Source: Geobacter sp. UBA2189 (GTDB lineage Bacteria > Desulfobacterota > Desulfuromonadia > Geobacterales > Pseudopelobacteraceae). Taken from it: DNA of 64,000 nt. Shown here in pieces: positions 1 to 8,216 of the stretch (positions are counted from its first letter, which is position 1; every line of letters starts with the position of its first letter). A model generated the notes under the pieces. That model was not told the DNA's origin. It made no database searches and saw nothing but the letters and a program-made list of their open reading frames with translations. The position numbers and the translations under genes were made by a program. The stretch is from assembly GCA_002328035.1 (NCBI GenBank), contig DCVL01000001.1, positions 1 to 64,000 on the forward strand, written 5' to 3'.

Positions 1-25
1 CGTTGTTAGTGCAATTATTGAGTAA
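1..25 (+). CDS. tuf: Elongation factor Tu, 3' end of a first copy (partial)
   Basis: The first 25 bases are identical to 16916-16940, the last bases of the complete tuf gene in this window, and end in the same TAA. This is the tail of a second EF-Tu gene whose body lies upstream of the window. Similarity stops at the stop codon, as expected for two tuf copies kept identical by gene conversion. A tuf copy just before rpmG, tRNA-Trp, secE and nusG is a common bacterial arrangement. Only eight codons are visible, so identity rests on the exact match and the context. Confidence 0.85.
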
Positions 26-103
26 TCTGAAGCAACTTAACTGCTACTGTCTTAATATGGCTGTAGCTTGAGTCTTCTGTTATATGTCTGAAAAGGAAGA
101 ACA

Positions 104-253
104 ATGAGAGATATAATTACCCTTGCTTGCACAGAGTGTAAGCAGAGAAACTACACGACAACCAAAAACAAAAAGATAACTCCCCAAAAATTGGAGTTTA
201 GTAAGTATTGCCGCTTTTGTCGTAAGCATACACCCCACAAGGAAACGAAGTAG
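104..253 (+). CDS. rpmG: 50S ribosomal protein L33
   Basis: A 49-residue small basic protein starting at ATG 104 behind the ribosome binding site GGAAGA. It has the L33 layout with cysteines at 9, 12, 36 and 39, the zinc-binding (C+) form. L33 sits in the large subunit near the E site. The usual partners follow: tRNA-Trp, secE and nusG. Length and cysteine spacing are normal for the family. Confidence 0.95.
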   Translation: MRDIITLACTECKQRNYTTTKNKKITPQKLEFSKYCRFCRKHTPHKETK

Positions 254-267
254 GGTAAACGGGTTGC

Positions 268-344
268 AGGCCAGTAGCTCTAACGGCTAGAGCGCCGGTC
301 TCCAAAACCGGATGTTGGGGGTTCGAATCCCTCCTGGCCTGCCA
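268..344 (+). tRNA. trpT: tRNA-Trp (anticodon CCA)
   Basis: A cloverleaf can be folded by eye. The acceptor stem is AGGCCAG with CTGGCCT. The anticodon stem is CCGGT with ACCGG around a seven-base loop carrying CCA at 302-304. The T arm is GGGGG with CCCTC around TTCGAAT. The 3' CCA is encoded at 342-344. It lies between rpmG and secE, the usual place for tRNA-Trp in many bacteria, and is probably cotranscribed with both. Confidence 0.96.
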
Positions 345-400
345 TTAATTAAAGTAAAGAAATAAAAATCAGTTGTAGTAAACATGTCAGGAGAGCTTTT

Positions 401-583
401 GTGCTGAATGTTAAGACATTTTTAGAGTCTGTAAAGCTCGAATTAAACAAGGTTACCTGGCCGACAAGGAAGGAAACCGTTGCAACAACTGGTATTGTTT
501 TGCTGATTGTCTTTATAATCTCGATCTATCTTGGTTTGTGCGATCTGATCCTGTCCAAGCTGATACGTTTGGTTTTGGGATAA
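401..583 (+). CDS. secE: Preprotein translocase subunit SecE
   Basis: A 60-residue single-span protein of the SecYEG channel. The amphipathic part (residues 1-25) carries the conserved Lys-Val-Thr-Trp-Pro motif, followed by one hydrophobic helix at about 30-55. The start is GTG at 401, seven bases after CAGGAGAG; the nearby ATG at 408 is out of frame. This is the short SecE form with one membrane segment, unlike the three-span form of E. coli. nusG follows 13 bases later. Confidence 0.95.
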   Translation: MLNVKTFLESVKLELNKVTWPTRKETVATTGIVLLIVFIISIYLGLCDLILSKLIRLVLG

Positions 584-596
584 CAGGAATTAAATT

Positions 597-1124
597 ATGA
601 GCCAGAAATGGTATGGCGTACATACGTATTCAGGGTACGAAAATAAGGTTCGCCTGAATCTTACAGAACGTATCAAGAATGAAGGTGTTGAAGAGCTTTT
701 TGGCGAGATTCTGATTCCATCGGAAACTGTCGTTGAGCTTAAAAAAGGCGAAAGAAAAACCTCGTCACGCAAATTTTTTCCAGGTTACATCTTGGTTAAA
801 ATGGAGCTAAATGATGAAACTTGGCATATCGTTAAAGAAACAGCCAAGGTTACAGGATTTGTCGGCGGAAATACACCCTTCCCGATTCCTGATGAAGAGG
901 TAGGCAAGATCTCCAAAAGAATGGAGGAGGGAGCTGAAAAGCCCAGGCCAAAGATTGAATTTGATGTTGGTGAAACAGTTCGGGTTGTTGACGGTCCATT
1001 CCTCAATTTTACCGGTATAGTAGAAGATGTTAAGCCCGACAAAGGCAAATTACGTGTTGCAGTGACAATATTCGGGCGTTCAACACCTGTTGAGCTCGAA
1101 TTTATGCAGGTTGAAAAATCTTGA
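597..1124 (+). CDS. nusG: Transcription termination/antitermination factor NusG
   Basis: A 175-residue protein with the NGN domain (about 1-115: WYGVHTYSGYE near the N-terminus, and FFPGYILV) and a C-terminal KOW domain (about 125-175: GETVRVVDGPF...FTGIVEDV). NusG binds RNA polymerase, reduces pausing and links transcription to Rho or to the ribosome. Length is typical. It follows secE, with AGGA eight bases before ATG 597, and precedes the L11 gene. Confidence 0.97.
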   Translation: MSQKWYGVHTYSGYENKVRLNLTERIKNEGVEELFGEILIPSETVVELKKGERKTSSRKFFPGYILVKMELNDETWHIVKETAKVTGFVGGNTPFPIPDEEVGKISKRMEEGAEKPRPKIEFDVGETVRVVDGPFLNFTGIVEDVKPDKGKLRVAVTIFGRSTPVELEFMQVEKS

Positions 1125-1130
1125 AAATAG

Positions 1131-1149
1131 CCGTCAGAGTTATTGACGG
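1131..1149 (+). promoter_or_regulatory. Stem-loop between nusG and rplK
   Basis: CCGTCA at 1131-1136 pairs with TGACGG at 1144-1149 around a seven-base loop, just after the nusG stop and upstream of the rplK ribosome binding site. There is no U-tract, so it is not an obvious terminator. In E. coli L1 represses the L11 operon by binding the leader ahead of rplK. A similar role is possible, but I could not match an L1-binding motif. Confidence 0.4.
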
Positions 1150-1174
1150 TATGTAATAAAAGGAGTGCAATAAA

Positions 1175-1600
1175 ATGGCTAAGAAAATAACCGGATACAT
1201 TAAACTGCAGATACCTGCAGGAAAAGCAAACCCTTCGCCACCTATTGGGCCTGCTCTTGGTCAGCATGGTGTTAATATTATGGAGTTTTGTAAAGCTTTT
1301 AATGCTAAGACCCAGGCTGATGAAGGTACTATTACACCGGTTGTTATTACGGTATATGCCGATAGATCTTTTTCATTCATTACTAAAACTCCTCCTGTGC
1401 CGGTTCTGATTAAAAAAACCATAGGTCTTGCGAGCGGTTCGAGCGTACCCAATAAAAATAAAGTTGGTAAATTGACTAAAGCTCAGGTTGAGGAAATTGC
1501 CAGAAAAAAAATGCCTGACTTGAATGCGGCCTCTGTAGAAGCTGCAATGCGAACCGTTGAAGGAACGGCTCGTTCAATGGGTGTTGATATTGTTGATTAG
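1175..1600 (+). CDS. rplK: 50S ribosomal protein L11
   Basis: 141 residues, full length. The N-terminal domain has the P-S-P-P-I-G-P-A-L-G-Q-H-G-V-N-I block, and the C-terminal RNA-binding domain ends in the usual region containing M-G-V-D-I. L11 forms the GTPase-associated stalk base with L10. ATG 1175 is preceded by AGGAG. A truncated PrmA-like methyltransferase, whose family normally modifies L11, lies far away at 39728. Confidence 0.98.
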   Translation: MAKKITGYIKLQIPAGKANPSPPIGPALGQHGVNIMEFCKAFNAKTQADEGTITPVVITVYADRSFSFITKTPPVPVLIKKTIGLASGSSVPNKNKVGKLTKAQVEEIARKKMPDLNAASVEAAMRTVEGTARSMGVDIVD

Positions 1601-1653
1601 TATTGCCCTATACGGCAGATTAAGGAAACAGAGTTAAGCAGGAGAGGACGAAC

Positions 1654-2355
1654 ATGCCAAAGAGTGCGAAAAAACATAGCGCAGCAATGACCAAAATTGA
1701 CCGTAATAAATTGTATCCCCTTAAGGCAGCGGTTGAGGTCGTCAAAGATGTGGCATTTGCCAAATTTGATGAAACTGTTGATGTCGCTGTGAAGTTAGGG
1801 GTCGATCCCCGCCATGCAGATCAAATGGTTCGTGGCGCTGTAGTTCTGCCGAATGGTCTGGGTAAAACAGTCCGTGTTCTCGTTTTTGCCAAGGGTGAAA
1901 AGGAGAAGGAAGCTCTTGAGGCCGGAGCTGATTATGTTGGGGCTGAAGATTTGGTTGCAAGAATACAAGAAGGCTGGTTTGATTTTGACACAGCGATAGC
2001 AACACCTGATATGATGGGTGTCGTTGGTAAAATTGGTAAATTACTTGGTCCTCGTGGTTTGATGCCCAACCCGAAGGTTGGTACAGTAACCTTTGAGATT
2101 GCTAGGGCAGTCAGCGAATCAAAGGCTGGTAAGGTCGAATTTCGTGTTGAAAAAGCTGGTATTGTGCATGCTCCTATTGGCAAGGCGTCATTTGAACCGT
2201 CAAAGCTTGTAGGTAATCTTGTAGCAATTGTAGAGGCATTGGTTAAGGCAAAACCATCTGCTGCTAAAGGCACATATATCAAGAAAATATCGCTCTCATC
2301 CACGATGGGTCCCGGAATAAATCTAGATATCAGTGATGTAACTGCACATATCTAA
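1654..2355 (+). CDS. rplA: 50S ribosomal protein L1
   Basis: 233 residues with the L1 signature blocks KLGVDPRHADQMVRG near 47-61 and GKLLGPRGLMPNPK near 127-140. L1 forms the mobile stalk at the E site and in many bacteria also represses translation of its own operon. ATG 1654 follows GGAGAGGACG. Its stop is followed by the structured L10 leader, so rplKA and rplJL can be regulated separately. Confidence 0.98.
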   Translation: MPKSAKKHSAAMTKIDRNKLYPLKAAVEVVKDVAFAKFDETVDVAVKLGVDPRHADQMVRGAVVLPNGLGKTVRVLVFAKGEKEKEALEAGADYVGAEDLVARIQEGWFDFDTAIATPDMMGVVGKIGKLLGPRGLMPNPKVGTVTFEIARAVSESKAGKVEFRVEKAGIVHAPIGKASFEPSKLVGNLVAIVEALVKAKPSAAKGTYIKKISLSSTMGPGINLDISDVTAHI

Positions 2356-2370
2356 TTTTTTTATTTTATA

Positions 2371-2489
2371 GCCAAAGTCACAGACAGCAGGTGCTTGTAT
2401 AGCATAAAGATATTTGATTGTCTCTGCCTGCCGAGACTTGGGTTCACAAGTTTACTTGTGCTTTCTGACTTTGGCGGGGTTAACTCCCC
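2371..2489 (+). ncRNA. Ribosomal L10 leader (rplJL mRNA leader)
   Basis: The rplA-rplJ gap is strongly structured. Ten bases at 2371-2380 (GCCAAAGTCA) are perfectly complementary to 2466-2475. Inside lie hairpins GTCTC/GAGAC (2420-2437) and CACAAG/CTTGTG (2445-2460). A further hairpin GGGG/CCCC (2476-2489) stands just before the rplJ ribosome binding site. This layout and position fit the L10 leader, which the L10-L7/L12 complex binds to repress its own translation. The pairing is seen directly; the function is inferred from position. Confidence 0.85.
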
Positions 2490-2516
2490 ACAAACCAAAA
2501 GAAAGGAGGAAGTGGA

Positions 2517-3041
2517 TTGAAACGCACAGACAAGCAGGAACAAGTAACACTGATGCACGATAAGCTTAAGCGTGCCAAGGCTGTATTTCTTGCAGATTTT
2601 CGTGGAATGAATGTTGACAAGGCTACTGCACTGCGTAATGAACTCCGTTCTGCCAGTGTAGAGTACAAGGTTTTCAAGAACACCCTGTTTGATATCGCTG
2701 CCAAGGAGACTGAGGCAGATTGTTTGGCACCTTATCTTGCAGGCCCTACTGCTGTGGCTCTATCGTATGATGATCCTGTCAGCGCTGCAAAGGTGTTGTC
2801 TAAATTTTCCAAGGATTCAAAAGGCGTTTTCGTACTGAAGGCCGGAGTTCTGTCTGGTAAGCTTATTGATGTAAACCAGATACAGGCTCTTGCAGATCTG
2901 CCTTCACGTGAAGTATTGCTTGCTAAGATGCTAGGTTCAATGCAAGCACCTGCAACCAATTTTGTTGGTCTTTTGGCTGCCTTGCCGACTTCACTTGTAA
3001 GGGCTCTTGATGCTATAAGAGCTAAAAAAGAAGGCAACTAA
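2517..3041 (+). CDS. rplJ: 50S ribosomal protein L10
   Basis: 174 residues. The N-terminal RNA-binding half contains the L10 pattern AVFLADFRGMNVDKATALR, and the C-terminal helix anchors L7/L12 dimers. The start is TTG at 2517, eight bases after AAAGGAGGA; the GTG just before it runs straight into a stop. A weak TTG behind a strong Shine-Dalgarno sequence suits a gene controlled by its leader. rplL follows. Confidence 0.96.
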   Translation: MKRTDKQEQVTLMHDKLKRAKAVFLADFRGMNVDKATALRNELRSASVEYKVFKNTLFDIAAKETEADCLAPYLAGPTAVALSYDDPVSAAKVLSKFSKDSKGVFVLKAGVLSGKLIDVNQIQALADLPSREVLLAKMLGSMQAPATNFVGLLAALPTSLVRALDAIRAKKEGN

Positions 3042-3099
3042 GAACACTGCTGGCTAAGATATTAAATAGTTAAAATAATTAAAAAATATGGAGGATATC

Positions 3100-3477
3100 A
3101 TGGCTGAAATTACCAAAGCTGATGTTATTGCATTTATCGAAAGTATGACTGTTCTTGAGTTGGCAGAACTTGTTAAGGAGCTGGAAGAAAAGTTTGGTGT
3201 TTCTGCTGCAGCCCCTGTCGCTGTTGCAGCTGCTGCCCCTGCTGCTGCTGAAGCCGTTGAAGAAAAGACAGAGTTTGATGTTATCCTGAAGAGCTCTGGC
3301 GCTAACAAGATCAACGTCATCAAGGTGGTACGTACTTTAACCAGCCTAGGGCTCAAGGAAGCAAAAGATTTGGTTGATGGTGCCCCAAGTCCTGTCAAGA
3401 CCGGTATATCTAAGGCAGAGGCTGAAGAGGCCAAGAAGCAGTTGGTTGAAGCTGGTGCAGAAGTAGAAATCAAATAG
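3100..3477 (+). CDS. rplL: 50S ribosomal protein L7/L12
   Basis: I place the start at ATG 3100 (125 residues, MAEITKADV...), because GGAGG at 3090-3094 is correctly spaced for it. An in-frame ATG at 3088 lies directly on that Shine-Dalgarno sequence. Domains: dimerisation helices (1-35), an Ala-rich hinge (about 36-55) and the C-terminal factor-binding domain (EFDVILKSSGANKINVIK onward). L7/L12 is the flexible stalk that recruits translation GTPases. It is cotranscribed with rplJ. Confidence 0.97.
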   Translation: MAEITKADVIAFIESMTVLELAELVKELEEKFGVSAAAPVAVAAAAPAAAEAVEEKTEFDVILKSSGANKINVIKVVRTLTSLGLKEAKDLVDGAPSPVKTGISKAEAEEAKKQLVEAGAEVEIK

Positions 3478-3500
3478 TTAAGCAGTGCAATATCTGCAGG

Positions 3501-3531
3501 AAGCCAAGGTCGCCTGGTGTGGCCTTGGCTT
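3501..3531 (+). terminator. Probable attenuator hairpin between rplL and rpoB
   Basis: AAGCCAAGG (3501-3509) pairs with CCTTGGCTT (3523-3531) around a 13-base loop. The following sequence is only moderately U-rich (TGTCCTGTTT), so this is more likely a leaky terminator or a processing site than a full stop. In E. coli the same gap holds an attenuator and an RNase III site that lower rpoBC expression relative to rplJL. The very AT-rich stretch at 3540-3600 behind it could also carry a promoter. Confidence 0.6.
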
Positions 3532-3642
3532 GTCCTGTTTAATATAATCCATCTAAAATTAACCTATTATAATTTTATATTTATAATAATAGTTTAATTT
3601 TAATTCATCTGTTCTTTTACGCTACTTGCCGAAGGAGAAGGT

Positions 3643-6600
3643 ATGGCCTACTCGATCGCCAACAACCACCTGCTGCGCAAAAATTTTGCAACTATCAAGA
3701 ATATCATTGATATCCCTAACCTGATTGACATTCAGAAAAACTCATATCGCCGATTTCTGCAATCTGATGTTCCATTGGATTTAAGGAAGAACATAGGTCT
3801 TGAGGCTGTTTTCAGGTCAGTATTTCCTATTAAGGATTTCAGTGAATCTTCGTCACTTGAGTATGTTTCCTATACTTTAAGCAAGCCTAAGTACGATGTG
3901 GAGGAGTGTCATCAGCGTGGTATGACATATGCTGCTCCCATGAAGGTCAAGGTTCGTCTTGTAATATGGGACTCAGGTAAAGAATCAGGAACTCGTGGCG
4001 TCAGAGATATAAAGGAGCAGGAGGTCTATTTCGGAGAAATACCGCTGATGACTGAAAATGGCACCTTTATTATTAATGGCACTGAACGTGTTATTGTTAG
4101 CCAGTTGCACCGTTCACCAGGTGTGTTTTTTGATCATGATAAAGGTAAGACCCACTCAAGTGGCAAGGTTCTGTATTCTGCCAGAGTTATTCCTTATCGT
4201 GGTTCTTGGCTTGATTTTGAATTTGACCATAAGGATATTCTGTATGTAAGAATTGACAGGCGTCGCAAAATGCCTGCTACGGTTCTTTTGAAGGCTCTTG
4301 GCTATTCTGTAGAACAGCTATTGAACTACTATTACAAGAGCGAACAGGTATTCATTAACAATGGTGAGTTTAGAAAGGGTATTGATCAAGAACTTTTGAC
4401 AATGCAAAAAGCTGTAACAGATGTTGCTGCCGATACTGGCGAGATTATTGTTAAGGCCAATCGCAAGTTTACAAAGGCGTCAATAAAGAAGCTGCTGGAA
4501 CATGGTATAAAAACTATTCCGACAACTGCAGAAACACTTGTTGGACGATATGCGTCATCCGATGTGATAGATCCTGTTACCGGTGAGATTCTGCTTGAAT
4601 GTAATCAAGAACTTACAACTGAAAAACTTGATGAGTTGCGTTTAAAGGGTGTCGCGTCATTTAATCTTTTATACATAGATGGTCTCAATGTTACTTCATC
4701 CTTCCGTGACACACTTCTTGCTGATAAGGTTGCTGGTACTGACGAAGGTTTAATTGAAATCTACCGTCGTTTGCGGCCGGGCGATCCTCCAACCTTAAAA
4801 AGTTCATTGGCTCTTTTTGATAACCTCTTTTTTAACCCTGAGCGCTACGATTTGTCTGCTGTTGGACGACTTAAGCTTAACTTTAAACTTAATTTAAAGG
4901 TATGGCCTGATTGTATGGTTCTAAATGGCCCTACAATGATTACGGCTGATGAATTACAGCAGGCTGGTAAACTTGTAGATAATCTGATTAATGGAAGTCG
5001 CCTGATTGATCAGGCTGTTCGTGAACGCCTTTCTGTGGAGTTAATAAAGGCACTTAAAAAGCTTGACCTTAAGCAGCCTGTTCCAAGAGCCCAGCTTGAG
5101 CAACTCGCGGATGAGCTGAATAATCTCCTTTCGTCACAAGATTTTTTTAGCCGTGACTTGATTACGCAACTTGGACCAAACCCGACCCTAGTCAAATTGA
5201 CAGAGTTGATAGAGCTTGGAGGCTACGATGAGAACCGTCGTAGAATCGAAGCTTTAAGACGTAATCGCATGCTGCTTGAAACCGCATATTCAGAAAGTAT
5301 TTTTGCTTCAGAAAAAAATGATATTCTTGAAATAGTTCGTTATCTGATTGAATTGAAAAATGGTCGCGGCAATATAGATGATATTGATCATCTTGGTAAT
5401 CGTCGTGTTCGTGCAGTTGGTGAGCTGCTTGAGAATCAGTACAGAATTGGTCTCGTCAGGATGGAGCGGGCAATTAAGGAGAGAATGTCGCTTCAGGAAG
5501 TAGAGAACCTGATGCCTCATGACCTGATAAACTCCAAGCCAGTTTCTGCAGTAGTTAAGGAGTTCTTTGGTTCTTCGCAGTTGTCCCAGTTTATGGATCA
5601 GACAAACCCGCTTTCAGAGGTGACACACAAGCGCCGTTTGTCTGCCCTCGGACCAGGTGGTCTGACGAGAGAGCGTGCCGGATTTGAAGTCCGTGACGTA
5701 CATCCTACTCACTATGGGCGTGTTTGTCCTATTGAAACGCCTGAAGGTCCTAATATCGGTCTTATAGCCTCACTTTCTACATATGCGCGGATCAACGAGC
5801 ATGGCTTTGTTGAAACACCTTACCGACTTGTACATGAAGGCCAGGTAAGCACGGATGTGAAATTTTTCTCTGCACTGGAAGAAGAAGGGCATGCCATTGC
5901 ACAGGCCAATGCACAGATGGATAAGAATGATCGTCTGGTTAATGAGTATGTAACTGCTCGTAAAAGTGGTGAGTATGTGCTTGTTAACCGAGATGAAATA
6001 GAGCTGATGGAAGTTGCACCAAAACAGCTGGTTTCAGTTGCCGCAGCTCTTATTCCATTCCTTGAAAATGACGATGCAAACCGCGCTCTGATGGGGTCAA
6101 ACATGCAGCGTCAGGCAGTGCCTCTGCTGCGCGCAGATTCACCTCTTGTCGGTACTGGTATGGAACGGATAGTCGCCAAAGACTCTGGTGTTTCAGTGAT
6201 TGCTCGTCATAATGGAGTTGTTGATGCCGTTGACGCCAGTAGGATTGTAGTAAAGATTGATGAAGAGGAATATGACGAAGCCGGAACTGGTGTTGACATA
6301 TATAACCTGGTCAAGTTTTCAAGATCCAACCAGAACACCTGTATTAATCAAAAACCTGTTGTAAAAGTTGGTGATAAGGTTAATCGCGGGGCAATTATTG
6401 CCGATGGACCTTCTACAGACATGGGAGAGCTGGCTCTTGGCCAGAACGTTGTAGTAGCCTTTATGCCATGGGGTGGATATAACTTTGAGGATTCCATACT
6501 TGTTTCAGAAAGACTTACCAAGGATGATCGCTATACATCCATCCATATTGAGGAGTTTGAGTGTGTAGCGCGTGATACCAAGCTTGGTAAAGAGGAGATT

Positions 6601-8136
6601 ACCGCTGATATACCTAATCTTGGTGATGAAGCCCTTAAGGATCTCGATGAATCGGGCATTATTAGAATAGGTGCTGAGGTAAAACCTGCTGATATTCTAG
6701 TAGGAAAGATCACCCCTAAAGGAGAAACCCAGCTTTCACCTGAGGAAAAGCTACTCAGGGCTATATTTGGAGAAAAAGCCGGTGATGTACGTGACACATC
6801 CTTGACCGTACCACCTGGAGTTGAGGGTACCGTTATTGGAGCCAAGGTCTTCTCCCGAAAGGGAAATGATAAGGATGCCCGTACAGAACTTATAGAAAAG
6901 ATGGAAGAAGAGAAGCTTCGTAAAGATGAACAGGACGAGATCCGGATTATTCGTGATTCTGCAAGAGGCAAGCTGAAACGTCTTTTAGTAGGTAAAACTT
7001 CTGCAGCCAAGGTTGAAGACAGGCAGGGTATATTGGTTTTGACCAAAGGCAAGAGGATCACTGAGGAGCTGCTTGAATCTCTGACTATGGATAGATGGTC
7101 TACTATTTCTGTTACTGAAGGTGTAGATGTCGAAGAAAAGGTTGCCGAGGTTCTGTTTAAACTGAATGAGCAGGTAGAGCTGATTCACGGTGTATTTGAA
7201 GACAAAATACAAAAGCTGCGCCGTGGCGATGATCTACCTCCTGGTGTGATTAAGATGGTAAAGGTTTATGTTGCAATCAAGCGTAAACTACAAGTTGGTG
7301 ACAAGATGGCCGGACGTCACGGCAACAAGGGTGTTGTCTCCCGTATCCTCCCTGAAGAGGATATGCCCTATATGGATGACGGACGTCCTGTAGAGATAGT
7401 ATTAAACCCACTTGGAGTGCCTTCCCGTATGAACGTAGGGCAGATCCTTGAAACACACCTCGGCTGGGCTGCTAAAGGGCTTGGCTGGAAGATCCAGAAG
7501 ATGCTGGAAGAACATACTTCAGAGGAAAACCTTAAAAAATTCATCTCTGAGATCTATGAAAACAGGGATTTTGACAAGATTCTGGACAAGATGAGCAGGG
7601 ATGAACTTCTACTGGTAGCCAGGCGCCTCTGTCGAGGTATACCGATGGCATCACCGGTCTTTGAAGGTGCCGGAGAAGCCAGGATAAAAGCTTTGCTGAC
7701 CAAGGCAGGTTTTGCTACTAATGGTCAGGTAACCCTCTTTGATGGTCGAACTGGTGAACCGTTCAAGCATAAAGTAACGGTTGGTGTCATGTATGTACTT
7801 AAATTGCACCACTTGGTTGATGACAAGATTCATGCCCGTTCAATCGGCCCATACTCTCTGGTAACCCAGCAGCCTCTCGGCGGTAAGGCTCAGTTTGGTG
7901 GTCAGCGTCTGGGTGAGATGGAGGTGTGGGCAATGGAGGCATATGGTTGTTCGTACGCCTTGCAGGAATTCCTTACTGTTAAATCGGATGATGTATCCGG
8001 TCGTACGCGAATGTACGAGGCAATAGTAAAGGGCAAGCACACCCTTGAACCGGGTCTGCCGGAATCCTTTAATGTACTTATTAAGGAACTTCAGTCGCTC
8101 TGCCTTGATGTTGAGTTGCTTGAAGGGGATGAATGA
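3643..8136 (+). CDS. rpoB: DNA-directed RNA polymerase subunit beta, with an extra insertion
   Basis: 1497 residues, longer than the roughly 1370 I recall for Geobacter RpoB. The core is intact: rifampicin region SQLSQFMDQ near 646-653 followed by THKRRLSALGPGG, and the active-site block KMAGRHGNKG near 1220. The usual proteobacterial lobe insertion lies near 235-360. A second extra block of about 130 residues (about 420-558) separates GRLKLNFKL from DILEIVRYLIELKNGRG, segments that are nearly adjacent in relatives. It is predicted helical and in frame, with no stop. No rifampicin-resistance change was recognised. rpoC follows after 80 bases. Confidence 0.98.
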   Translation: MAYSIANNHLLRKNFATIKNIIDIPNLIDIQKNSYRRFLQSDVPLDLRKNIGLEAVFRSVFPIKDFSESSSLEYVSYTLSKPKYDVEECHQRGMTYAAPMKVKVRLVIWDSGKESGTRGVRDIKEQEVYFGEIPLMTENGTFIINGTERVIVSQLHRSPGVFFDHDKGKTHSSGKVLYSARVIPYRGSWLDFEFDHKDILYVRIDRRRKMPATVLLKALGYSVEQLLNYYYKSEQVFINNGEFRKGIDQELLTMQKAVTDVAADTGEIIVKANRKFTKASIKKLLEHGIKTIPTTAETLVGRYASSDVIDPVTGEILLECNQELTTEKLDELRLKGVASFNLLYIDGLNVTSSFRDTLLADKVAGTDEGLIEIYRRLRPGDPPTLKSSLALFDNLFFNPERYDLSAVGRLKLNFKLNLKVWPDCMVLNGPTMITADELQQAGKLVDNLINGSRLIDQAVRERLSVELIKALKKLDLKQPVPRAQLEQLADELNNLLSSQDFFSRDLITQLGPNPTLVKLTELIELGGYDENRRRIEALRRNRMLLETAYSESIFASEKNDILEIVRYLIELKNGRGNIDDIDHLGNRRVRAVGELLENQYRIGLVRMERAIKERMSLQEVENLMPHDLINSKPVSAVVKEFFGSSQLSQFMDQTNPLSEVTHKRRLSALGPGGLTRERAGFEVRDVHPTHYGRVCPIETPEGPNIGLIASLSTYARINEHGFVETPYRLVHEGQVSTDVKFFSALEEEGHAIAQANAQMDKNDRLVNEYVTARKSGEYVLVNRDEIELMEVAPKQLVSVAAALIPFLENDDANRALMGSNMQRQAVPLLRADSPLVGTGMERIVAKDSGVSVIARHNGVVDAVDASRIVVKIDEEEYDEAGTGVDIYNLVKFSRSNQNTCINQKPVVKVGDKVNRGAIIADGPSTDMGELALGQNVVVAFMPWGGYNFEDSILVSERLTKDDRYTSIHIEEFECVARDTKLGKEEITADIPNLGDEALKDLDESGIIRIGAEVKPADILVGKITPKGETQLSPEEKLLRAIFGEKAGDVRDTSLTVPPGVEGTVIGAKVFSRKGNDKDARTELIEKMEEEKLRKDEQDEIRIIRDSARGKLKRLLVGKTSAAKVEDRQGILVLTKGKRITEELLESLTMDRWSTISVTEGVDVEEKVAEVLFKLNEQVELIHGVFEDKIQKLRRGDDLPPGVIKMVKVYVAIKRKLQVGDKMAGRHGNKGVVSRILPEEDMPYMDDGRPVEIVLNPLGVPSRMNVGQILETHLGWAAKGLGWKIQKMLEEHTSEENLKKFISEIYENRDFDKILDKMSRDELLLVARRLCRGIPMASPVFEGAGEARIKALLTKAGFATNGQVTLFDGRTGEPFKHKVTVGVMYVLKLHHLVDDKIHARSIGPYSLVTQQPLGGKAQFGGQRLGEMEVWAMEAYGCSYALQEFLTVKSDDVSGRTRMYEAIVKGKHTLEPGLPESFNVLIKELQSLCLDVELLEGDE

Positions 8137-8216
8137 TATAGTGCGGCTTGATTTAGCCGCTGTTGTGAACCAGTCCGGTTCACTATGATGATTGAGACTA
8201 TACTGGAGGATAAACC

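Noticed and set aside
5575..5660. Rifampicin-resistance changes in rpoB or streptomycin-resistance changes in rpsL
   Set aside because: The Rif region and Lys43/Lys88 of S12 all have wild-type residues.
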